From: Pirellulales bacterium
GTDB lineage: Bacteria > Planctomycetota > Planctomycetia > Pirellulales > UBA1268
Direction of reading: 5' to 3'
DNA: 36,728 bases
NCBI GenBank assembly: GCA_029246985.1
Contig: JAQWMC010000026.1
Location: 1 to 36,728, forward strand
Shown here: piece after piece, positions 8,353-16,481 of the stretch
Numbering within the stretch: position 1 is the first letter of the stretch
Layout: each line of letters begins with the position of its first letter
The notes under the pieces: model-generated
What the model was told of the DNA's origin: nothing
What the model saw: the letters and a program-made list of their open reading frames with translations, nothing else
The model's database searches: none
Position numbers and translations under genes: made by a program

Positions 8353-9798
8353 CTACCAGCTCGCTTCCAGCCCCAGCCCGCCTTGATCACCGACTGGAAC
8401 TGGTACAACTCGTACTTGGAAGCCCGCGAAATGATGCTCTGTCCGACTGACTGCTAATGAACTCGCCCAGGCGAGGTACCAACCCAGAAAAGCCTGAGAA
8501 GAGTAATGTGCATCATCATTGATTCGTGAAAAGCCAACAAATGTAGAGCAGACGTAAAGCGTTCCTTTGGCAATTGGGTGCTCGACCATATCAGCCGCCG
8601 CAAGAAATGGAATCGCCCCCATAAAGGAGTGGCCACTTACTCCATTATTGTCTTGAAAAAACTTCCAGTCGCTTCCTGAAGGTGATTCTGTATTGGCCGA
8701 GCCATTATTACTTGGGCGAGAGGCACCGGTCGCCAACTGAAGAACGTAGACGGGTGGACCTCCAACCAAGAATATTCGGAGGCTTCGCGACCCCCACCCT
8801 CCCAAGGCATCTCCAACCGGCATCCCTTCAAGTGCAACACCTGCCGCTGCGGCTATCCCGGCAGCTGGTAACAAGTAAATCCCATCACCGATGTCTTTTG
8901 TCGCCGAGAAAAAATCTCCGGTTTGCGACCCTGTTATTCCTGTCTGCCAAGCATTTTGCATAGTCGTATCAAAGCCGGTATTTGCCATCAGTGCACCCGC
9001 GCCAAAAGCAGCGGTGACACACGTGAGATTTTCACAGGAGTAAAAATTCCTGTAATCCTCGAAAATCTTGTGCCCTGTGCGAGAAAGCCGTGGAAACTTG
9101 CTCCCTACCCATGGTGGTTTTTGAACAGTCTGCGAAGAAATAATTTCTGGTGGTGTTGGCAAAGAATAAACGGGCTCACTGTCGAGATCCATTCTTTGCG
9201 CGAGATCGGTAGTTGCATCGACTGATTGCTGTCCCTGCAAGTTGGTCTCCCAACCGCCAGTGAGCACGACTCGTTCCGGCATAAGGCTGGCATCATTCGA
9301 TGCTAATGGTTGTGTCTCCACTACCGCATCGACCCAAGCACCATTGACAGCAGGAAGCACTTGAACAACCACTCGCTGCCGTTGCTGAGGCCAGTGCCGC
9401 CAAGAAGTACTCAATCCGTCTGCCAGATCACCCTGCCTTTTTTCTGACGGTGGCAGTTCTACCCATGCTGACACAATCCTGCCAGCCCGGGGGGGTATTG
9501 AATCAAAGTCTGGTGGAATAGTTTTAATAACAGGCCAGTCAGTGGCAACTGTCTTGATTGTTTTCTCCCATATCGCATGACCATCTTCTGCGGTTAAAAA
9601 CATTCCATCCGATGCGACGGGCAATGAATTGCGAACAGATACTCCCGGAGAGGATTCAGCAACTACCGAATTTCTTTCATCTGCAGAGGATTCAACAGGG
9701 AACTGAATCCCGAGCAAGATAAAAAGATAACCAAGACACCACTGCCAAGACGGCAAGGAGCCAGAACGCGAACAGGAAAAACGGGAAAAGTTAATCAT
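8353..9798 (-). CDS. PAP2-family phosphatase with long N-terminal extension and signal peptide
   Basis: C-terminal 'NNGVSGHSFMGAIPFLAAADM' and 'SRINDDAHYSSQAFLGWYLAW' resemble the PAP2 GH and SRxxxxxH(Y) motifs; N-terminal signal-like segment. Confidence 0.75.
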   Translation of the reverse strand: MINFSRFSCSRSGSLPSWQWCLGYLFILLGIQFPVESSADERNSVVAESSPGVSVRNSLPVASDGMFLTAEDGHAIWEKTIKTVATDWPVIKTIPPDFDSIPPRAGRIVSAWVELPPSEKRQGDLADGLSTSWRHWPQQRQRVVVQVLPAVNGAWVDAVVETQPLASNDASLMPERVVLTGGWETNLQGQQSVDATTDLAQRMDLDSEPVYSLPTPPEIISSQTVQKPPWVGSKFPRLSRTGHKIFEDYRNFYSCENLTCVTAAFGAGALMANTGFDTTMQNAWQTGITGSQTGDFFSATKDIGDGIYLLPAAGIAAAAGVALEGMPVGDALGGWGSRSLRIFLVGGPPVYVLQLATGASRPSNNGSANTESPSGSDWKFFQDNNGVSGHSFMGAIPFLAAADMVEHPIAKGTLYVCSTFVGFSRINDDAHYSSQAFLGWYLAWASSLAVSRTEHHFAGFQVRVVPVPVGDQGGLGLEASW

Positions 9799-9981
9799 TT
9801 GGTGATGCGGACTTTCGCAACGACTCGTGCACCAATCAAGACAGATTTCCCTGACGCCCCGCCTTTCGTGCCCCTCTTGAGGCTCCCCTTCCTGCCCTAC
9901 CTTCCTTAGACAACTCCTTTTGTGGCCAAATGCTATTCTGCTGACTAAGAAGATTCATTCCTAGAAGGAGGTCCGGTATCT

Positions 9982-11874
9982 ATGCCAAGGAAGGTAAACG
10001 AACAAATGCCTCCCTCTCATCAAGTTGGTGGACAGGAACCAACTGATTCAAAAATCCACCAAACACTTCTTCGCTGGTGGGGATTCGATACATTTCGGCC
10101 GCTGCAAATTGAAGCAATCTCTGCTGCCATTCATGGCAGGGACTCTGTTGTTGTACTCCCAACGGGTGGCGGCAAAAGCCTCTGCTACCAGCTGCCACCT
10201 TTGCTAAGCCAAACAACTGATATTGTTGTCTCGCCGTTGGTATCACTTATGAAGGACCAAGTGGACTCACTTGAATCTATTGGCTACCCGGCGGCAGCAA
10301 TTCACAGCGGCCTCTCTCACAACGACCGAAGCAGAACGTACCGAAAGCTTCGCAGTGGGAATCTTCGTTTGCTTTTTATAGCTCCCGAAAGGCTTTTTAA
10401 TTCGAATCTTGTTGAAACACTTTCGCACTTATCAATCCAACGATTTGCCATAGATGAGGCACATTGCATCAGCCAGTGGGGCCATGACTTCCGTCCCGAG
10501 TACCGTCAACTTTCAGCGTTGAGAGAACGCTTCCCTCAGACGAGTTTCCATGCCTACACCGCTACTGCAACACCTCAAGTAAGAAACGATATTGCCGAAC
10601 AACTGCACCTCAAAAACCCAGAAATTCTTGTCGGCACGTTCGACCGACCAAACCTCACCTACCGTGTCATCCAGCGTACTGATAGAACAGCACAGATACT
10701 CGAAATTCTTGGGCGCCATCCCAAGGAAGCATCGATTATTTACTGCATTTCACGACGTGAAACAGAAAGGCTAGCGAAACACCTCACAGCAGCTGGGCTT
10801 CTTGCACATCCATACCATGCAGGACTCGATGCGAAGACACGACACAAAACACAAGAAGCTTTTGCAAAGGAAACTCTTGATGTTGTTGTCGCGACTGTAG
10901 CATTTGGCATGGGCATAGATCGATCAAATGTGAGACTCGTCCTACACACCGGACTTCCAAAAAGCCTCGAAGCCTACCAGCAAGAAACAGGACGGGCCGG
11001 ACGTGACGGGCTTGCTGCAGAATGTGTACTGCTTTATTCACCAGCTGATGTCTTCAGCTGGGAGGCATTAATTCGACGGGGGGCGGAATCTGCTGAACTG
11101 ACTGAAGAGGAATCACAGAAACTCATCGACTCGCAGATACAACATCTCCAACGCATGCGGCAGTATGCCCAAGCAGCACGCTGCCGGCATGCTTTTTTAT
11201 CAGAGCATTTTGGTCAATCATACAAGCTCTCTAATTGTAAAAACTGTGATATTTGCCTAGAGGAAACAACCAACCTTGCTGACAGCACTACCGTTGCTCA
11301 GAAAATCATCTCGTGCGTCGCCCGAATTGAAGAACGGTTTGGCGTCCGTCACCTTTGCGAGGTGCTTCGTGGCGCACAAACAGAAGCAGTACAACGAAAC
11401 GGACACTACCACTTATCAACATATGGATTGCTAAAAAGCTTTGACCAGCGAATGTGCGAGAATCTCGTCCATCAACTCCTCGACCAAGAATATCTTTCGA
11501 GAAGCCAAAGCGACCGACCGGTTGTCATGCTGAACAAAAAATCTTGGGAAATTCTTCGAAGCCAACGAAACGTCACACTTCTTGAGCCACGATTAAAGAA
11601 CGCAGTGCGATCTCGAAAAGAGTCTGATGACTGGAATGGAGTTGACCGACAACTCTTTGACCACCTTAGACAGTGGCGCAGAAAAATAGCCGACGGTCGA
11701 GGGAAGCCAGCCTGGACAATTCTTGATGATCGTGCATTACGTTCAATCGCTCGTGAAAAGCCAGACACACTGGCAACGCTCCTGCAATGTAAAGGCATTG
11801 GCGAAAAGCGACTGGCTGATCACGGAACAGCAATTCTTAAACTTGTAAAACAATGCGACCACGAATCAGCATGA
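9982..11874 (+). CDS. recQ: ATP-dependent DNA helicase RecQ
   Basis: FRPLQIEAISAAIHGRDSVVVLPTGGGKSLCYQLPPLL, DEAHCISQWGHDFRPEYRQL, ATVAFGMGIDRSNVRLVLHTGLPKSLEAYQQETGRAGRDG, RQC Cys motif CRHAFLSEHFGQSY...NCKNCDIC, C-terminal HRDC-like segment. Confidence 0.95.
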   Translation: MPRKVNEQMPPSHQVGGQEPTDSKIHQTLLRWWGFDTFRPLQIEAISAAIHGRDSVVVLPTGGGKSLCYQLPPLLSQTTDIVVSPLVSLMKDQVDSLESIGYPAAAIHSGLSHNDRSRTYRKLRSGNLRLLFIAPERLFNSNLVETLSHLSIQRFAIDEAHCISQWGHDFRPEYRQLSALRERFPQTSFHAYTATATPQVRNDIAEQLHLKNPEILVGTFDRPNLTYRVIQRTDRTAQILEILGRHPKEASIIYCISRRETERLAKHLTAAGLLAHPYHAGLDAKTRHKTQEAFAKETLDVVVATVAFGMGIDRSNVRLVLHTGLPKSLEAYQQETGRAGRDGLAAECVLLYSPADVFSWEALIRRGAESAELTEEESQKLIDSQIQHLQRMRQYAQAARCRHAFLSEHFGQSYKLSNCKNCDICLEETTNLADSTTVAQKIISCVARIEERFGVRHLCEVLRGAQTEAVQRNGHYHLSTYGLLKSFDQRMCENLVHQLLDQEYLSRSQSDRPVVMLNKKSWEILRSQRNVTLLEPRLKNAVRSRKESDDWNGVDRQLFDHLRQWRRKIADGRGKPAWTILDDRALRSIAREKPDTLATLLQCKGIGEKRLADHGTAILKLVKQCDHESA

Positions 11875-11891
11875 GTGGGCCCCGACCCCAT

Positions 11892-13136
11892 CTAGTTTGG
11901 TGAAAGATGCACTGTACGATCACAGATCAGCGCAAACGGATCACTTCCTGCTGAGGTCACGACCAGCGTCAATGCTCCCTTACAGACTTCCTTCAGGAGG
12001 TCTGCCATCGCATGCTGCTGCTGAGTGTTCATACCGTCGGCTGGTTCGTCAACGAGAAGAATCCGAGGATCCATGGCCAGGCCGCGCGCAATTTCCAAAC
12101 ATCGTTGCTCGTAACGTGTCAGATTTGAAGCAAACGAGAATGATTGATCGATCAGTCCCACAGACCGAATGAGATCTTCGGTCCGCTCAATACAGTTCGC
12201 TTTATTAACATGTGGCCACCATGATGAAGATTTTCGATAAACGCCCTGCTCTACTGCAACAAGTATATTTTCAAACACCGTCATCGCAGGAAAGTTTCTT
12301 GGAGATCGAAAGGTGCGGGCCACTCCAGCCCGAGCAGCAACCTCTGGCGAACGTCTCCCTCGCTGCCAGATTGCTAGCGACATTCCAATCCCAAGAAACA
12401 AACCACAAATAAAAGCAGACCAACCACGAAAACGAATTCGACGCTTTCCAGCTGCCAACCGGTCAAGAGTCGTTTCATCCAATAGTAGCTCGCGTTGCGG
12501 TTCATTCGCATCACCCACTAAATCGGTTATGTCGGGAACAACACCCGGACCAGTTCGCCGAGCAGTCACTGCTGCTTGCATTTGATTCCGTAATTCTTGG
12601 GCTTCCGACAGATCGCGACGTACTGCAAGAACTTCACGCCCGTCTGCAGTGACAATTCGCCAATTACCGGCAAGCCGGTCAACAGCCAGTTCCGCGCGAA
12701 AATAACTACGAAGTCGTCTCCCAAAAGTTGCTGGAGTAAATGGTTCATCAACTACAAGACCTCGCTTTACAACAGCCAGCCACAAACGATCGATGTCTAC
12801 CGCAGCTGCCGCACATAACAAACCAACAAGAATGCCTGTGAACAGTACACCCCAGAATGTTTTCACCGAGAACGCCTGTTTCAATCGACGCCCATCCAAT
12901 CGGACGGAACCGGAAAATGCAGGCCTTAGTCCACAGATAGCATCGAGCAAAGCAGCTTTCGATCCTCTTCCCGAATCTATAATGGCAACACTAGTGCCTG
13001 CCGACACATCGAGTTCTAATTCATCGATGAGCGGTATCCCACCTGATTGAACCGTAAGCCGATCAATACTCAGAAGCGGAATGTCTGCTGAGAGGACAGG
13101 GCCGTCGCTCGCTTTCATATTCTCTCCATGAGTCAT
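11892..13136 (-). CDS. LivG-like ABC ATPase domain with two-TM insertion and degenerate catalytic motifs (putative pseudo-ATPase)
   Basis: LivG-type N-half (LLSIDRLTVQSGGIPLIDELELDVSAGTSVAIIDSGRGSKAALLDAICGLRPAFSGSVRLDGRRL) and C-half (ARTFRSPRNFPAMTVFENILVAVEQG...LTRYEQRCLEIARGLAMDPRILLVDEPADGMN) are separated by ~180 aa with two hydrophobic helices (FWGVLFTGILVGLLCAAAAV; WSAFICGLFLGIGMSLAIW). Same operon orientation as LivM/LivH/LivK. Confidence 0.85.
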   Translation of the reverse strand: MTHGENMKASDGPVLSADIPLLSIDRLTVQSGGIPLIDELELDVSAGTSVAIIDSGRGSKAALLDAICGLRPAFSGSVRLDGRRLKQAFSVKTFWGVLFTGILVGLLCAAAAVDIDRLWLAVVKRGLVVDEPFTPATFGRRLRSYFRAELAVDRLAGNWRIVTADGREVLAVRRDLSEAQELRNQMQAAVTARRTGPGVVPDITDLVGDANEPQRELLLDETTLDRLAAGKRRIRFRGWSAFICGLFLGIGMSLAIWQRGRRSPEVAARAGVARTFRSPRNFPAMTVFENILVAVEQGVYRKSSSWWPHVNKANCIERTEDLIRSVGLIDQSFSFASNLTRYEQRCLEIARGLAMDPRILLVDEPADGMNTQQQHAMADLLKEVCKGALTLVVTSAGSDPFALICDRTVHLSPN

Positions 13137-14215
13137 TGCTGTGACTCCTGAAGCTCAGCGGCGAAACGTCGTGACGGAATGAGTCCTACGGGACGGAATC
13201 GCATCACAACGATTAATGCGATGCCTACAAGAGCTAATCGCCAACTTCCAAGTGTAAAAAAACTTACATCAAATACCTGCTCCTGAATACGCTGCATCCA
13301 GGAATCAACCCACGGGATAACAACTATGTCAAAACCAAACAAGATTGTGACGCCGACAAGTGTTCCTGAAATACTCCCAAGGCCACCTATTATGACTGCA
13401 CAAAGAATCGCAACTGATCGATTAAAACCAAACGCATTGGGATCTCCAGTCGTACCGATGCTTGCGACAGACAGGCAGCCAGCAAGTCCGGCTATCCCTG
13501 CTGCTATTGTGAAGGCCGAAAGCCGAACTTTCGTTGCAGAAATACCTATTGTCGCAGCCGCGAGTGGCTCCTCACGAACAGCAATCCAGGCCCGGCCAAG
13601 CGTTGATTTTTCAAGAACTCGCACAAGCAGCACCACAACAAAAAGTACAATGAGCGACAGGTAGTAGAACCATCGTGAATCAACAACGAACTCTCTACCG
13701 AGATCTATCCCCGTAACAAATATTCCAGATCCTGGGGGTGGAATCGGACCAAGCCCCTGTGTCCCACCTGTTACATTTTCTAGATTCAGAAATAAGACAC
13801 GAACGACTTCACCAAAACCAAGAGTAACAATAGCAAGGTACTCGCCTCGAAGACGCAAGGTTGGCGAGCCGAGCAGCGTCCCTATTGCGGCGGTCACACT
13901 AACACTGACAAAAACCGCTGGGAGAAAACCTATCTCCAAGGGATTCATCGGGACAGTGAGAATCGCAAGAAAGAGACCTCCCAAGCCAAAAAAGGATGCA
14001 ATTCCTAGATGGAGTAATCCCGTGAAGCCAACCATAACGTTGAGCCCAAGAGCCGCTATGCAAATTATTAAGACTGATGTTATCTGTCCGCCCAGCCCTC
14101 CAGCCAATGCCGGATGAAACCATGGCGCCAGGGCCAGAATTGTAAAAACTGGTATTTCCCAATTTTTTTTTGACCATTTCATGAGACAAGATAAGGAGGC
14201 ACATTGAATGTTCAT
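13133..14215 (-). CDS. livM: Branched-chain amino-acid-type ABC transporter permease (LivM-like)
   Basis: ALGLNVMVGFTGLLHLGIASFFGLGG, REEPLAAATIGISATKVRLSAFTIAAGIAGLAGCL, GGLGSISGTLVG. Start taken as ATG 14215 (MNIQCASLSC), which overlaps the livH stop as ATGA; the track start at 14311 overlaps livH by 100 nt. 4-nt overlap with the downstream ABC gene. Confidence 0.9.
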   Translation of the reverse strand: MNIQCASLSCLMKWSKKNWEIPVFTILALAPWFHPALAGGLGGQITSVLIICIAALGLNVMVGFTGLLHLGIASFFGLGGLFLAILTVPMNPLEIGFLPAVFVSVSVTAAIGTLLGSPTLRLRGEYLAIVTLGFGEVVRVLFLNLENVTGGTQGLGPIPPPGSGIFVTGIDLGREFVVDSRWFYYLSLIVLFVVVLLVRVLEKSTLGRAWIAVREEPLAAATIGISATKVRLSAFTIAAGIAGLAGCLSVASIGTTGDPNAFGFNRSVAILCAVIIGGLGSISGTLVGVTILFGFDIVVIPWVDSWMQRIQEQVFDVSFFTLGSWRLALVGIALIVVMRFRPVGLIPSRRFAAELQESQQ

Positions 14216-15129
14216 CGCTGTCCTCCTCTCGTCTTTGACTTCCCAAAAATTCCTTGTGGGCGAAAAGCAAGAAAAATAATCAGTACAAGAAAAACCGATG
14301 CGATAGCCCAACGAGGGCCGAGAAGGGCTACCGAAATCGCACGAATTAATCCAACTATAAGCCCACCAACTAGTGCACCAGGAACACTCCCTATACCTCC
14401 AAGCACTGCTGCAGTAAGCGCGTACAACCCCATCTGATGCCCCATCTGATAGTTAATCGTCGTTGCGTGAACACCTGCGGCAACACTCGCAACACCACCG
14501 AGAAATCCGCTTATAAAAAACGCAGCAATAACAAGTTTCCCTGCTTCCCCCGAACGAGCTGTCGCACGGGTGATTGCAGCAATGGAACGCAACGATCTTC
14601 CGAAACGGGTTTGACGAAAAAGAAGGTACAGGCAGAGAACGGGTGGCACGATGATGACAAGGACCAGAAGATCAGCCATCGCAATAGAAAATCCACCAAC
14701 TGAACGCGTAGATTCGAGAAAAATCTCAGGAAATGCACGATCAGTCGGACCGATCCAAATAAGCCCCACATTCATGAGTACAAACGAAACACCGATTGTT
14801 GAAACGAGGGGGGATAGAGGAGGGGCATTTCGCAGCGGACGATAGACAAACTGATCAATGCAAACGTTCAGGCAGCCACAAAACAGTCCACTGCACGTAG
14901 CAGCCAAAACCACTACAAGGCAACCAGTCAGCGGATCGACCGGAAGTGGCACAAGGAATGATAAGATTGCCAGTGACAAGCAGCCACCGAGCATGACTAC
15001 ATCCCCATGGGCAAAGTGGATGAGGCCTACGGTTCCGTACACCAACGTATATCCGACAGCAATTAGCCCAAGAAAACCACCACTTGTGATTCCGATACCA
15101 CATTGCTCAAGAAAGGATGCTACGTCCAC
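14212..15129 (-). CDS. livH: Branched-chain amino-acid-type ABC transporter permease (LivH-like)
   Basis: GLIAVGYTLVYGTVGLIHFAHGDVVMLGG, STIGVSFVLMNVGLIWIG, TAAVLGGIGSVPGALVGGLIVGLI are typical LivH features. Confidence 0.9.
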   Translation of the reverse strand: MDVASFLEQCGIGITSGGFLGLIAVGYTLVYGTVGLIHFAHGDVVMLGGCLSLAILSFLVPLPVDPLTGCLVVVLAATCSGLFCGCLNVCIDQFVYRPLRNAPPLSPLVSTIGVSFVLMNVGLIWIGPTDRAFPEIFLESTRSVGGFSIAMADLLVLVIIVPPVLCLYLLFRQTRFGRSLRSIAAITRATARSGEAGKLVIAAFFISGFLGGVASVAAGVHATTINYQMGHQMGLYALTAAVLGGIGSVPGALVGGLIVGLIRAISVALLGPRWAIASVFLVLIIFLAFRPQGIFGKSKTRGGQR

Positions 15130-15178
15130 GCATATGTCCCGACAAAGTAATCCGTTGGAAAATTCTTTGTCCTAAGTC

Positions 15179-16444
15179 TTATCTGCTGCCGTCCTTTTTG
15201 CCTATGTCAGCAGTCGACATGACTTCCTCATGCACAAACTTGCCATCCCGAACAACACTTACAGACACCTCCTGAAGTGTTGTATCCCCATTTGCATCAA
15301 TACTCCATTGCCCAAGCACACCATCGTCCACCTGGCTCGCAAAAGCCGATTCTACGATGGCTCGACGATCTTTCTGGCCAACATCTGCAATAGCTCGAAT
15401 CACGAGCCTCGCCGCCTCGTAACCGTGAATTGCCCCGTTGCTTGGACATGTTCCATATTTCTGCCGATAGCGAAGAAATAATAATTTCTCATCGCAATCT
15501 GCTTGCTGTGGTGAAAGCCCTGCAGATGTGGCGAAACACCGACCCTCGAGAGAAGCTGCGCCTGCAGCTTCAAGAAAAGCTTCGGTGCGACATCCATCAG
15601 AAACCAACAGAATTGCCTCGCTCTCAGCTGACACAAGATCACGTGCGAGTTGCCCACCTTTGGTTCGAGCACTACCACCAAAGTAGATAAGGTCTGGATC
15701 AGCACTCATGACGGACCCTACAAAGGATTTGAACTCCGCTGCTTGGGGATCAATCGAGACGTGGTCGAGAACCGTCATGCCTTGCTCACGACACCGATCA
15801 GCAAATAAAGATGCTACACCTCGCCCATAAACACCGGCATCATCAATGACAAAAACACGACGCACCCCACGCTCGAATGCCCAATCTGCGGCAAGTGGAC
15901 CTTGAAGGTCATCGGCAGGCACAACTCGGATGTAGTTTAATCTGCCAGACGGTCGGTAAACGTTCGGCTCGCCAGGAAGACCAAGGCCCGGTTTGGTCAA
16001 CCCAACGGCGGTATTCGCTGGAGATACCATCAACAAATCTGCATAGTTAAGAATGGGCATGGAGACTCGGGCTGCTCCTGAGTTCAAGGTACCAATGTAA
16101 GCCATTACATCCGGATCCTGAACCGCCATACGAGCGTTGGCTGCCTCCCCTTCACTTGTCCACCGGCCAGACGCTGCTGCACTATTATCAAGATCACGAT
16201 ATTCCAAAGTAAACCGCCCGGCTTTTTCTTTCACCTCATCAATTGCGAGCCGAATACCTCGAACAACCTCATCACTGACCTGCCTAGACACACCTGTACG
16301 CGGCAAGCTCGAAACAAGACACACTCGATTGGATTCTATTTTTTGACAGCCGAAAGAATTTAGTCCAATCGTCAGACAAACTACGATGCTCCATATCAGC
16401 CGAAACGATGCTGGCTTTTGCGGATAAAACCAAATACGTCTCAT
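15179..16444 (-). CDS. Periplasmic substrate-binding protein (LivK-like, receptor ligand-binding type 1 fold)
   Basis: N-terminal signal ending ...GLNSFGCQK (possible lipobox), VVRGIRLAIDEVKEKAGRFTLEYRDLDNSAAASGRW, ADPDLIYFGGSARTKGGQLARDLV, NGAIHGYEAARLVIRAIADVG. Confidence 0.88.
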   Translation of the reverse strand: MRRIWFYPQKPASFRLIWSIVVCLTIGLNSFGCQKIESNRVCLVSSLPRTGVSRQVSDEVVRGIRLAIDEVKEKAGRFTLEYRDLDNSAAASGRWTSEGEAANARMAVQDPDVMAYIGTLNSGAARVSMPILNYADLLMVSPANTAVGLTKPGLGLPGEPNVYRPSGRLNYIRVVPADDLQGPLAADWAFERGVRRVFVIDDAGVYGRGVASLFADRCREQGMTVLDHVSIDPQAAEFKSFVGSVMSADPDLIYFGGSARTKGGQLARDLVSAESEAILLVSDGCRTEAFLEAAGAASLEGRCFATSAGLSPQQADCDEKLLFLRYRQKYGTCPSNGAIHGYEAARLVIRAIADVGQKDRRAIVESAFASQVDDGVLGQWSIDANGDTTLQEVSVSVVRDGKFVHEEVMSTADIGKKDGSR

Positions 16445-16481
16445 GATTTCACCTTCTTCATGTAGTTACCAAGAAACTTTT

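Noticed and set aside
11892-13136. livG-like gene as an ordinary pseudogene
   Set aside because: The 414-codon frame is intact, Walker B/catalytic Glu is preserved, the insertion has balanced TM topology, and the gene overlaps livM by 4 nt. Exaptation is more likely than decay, though comparative data are needed.
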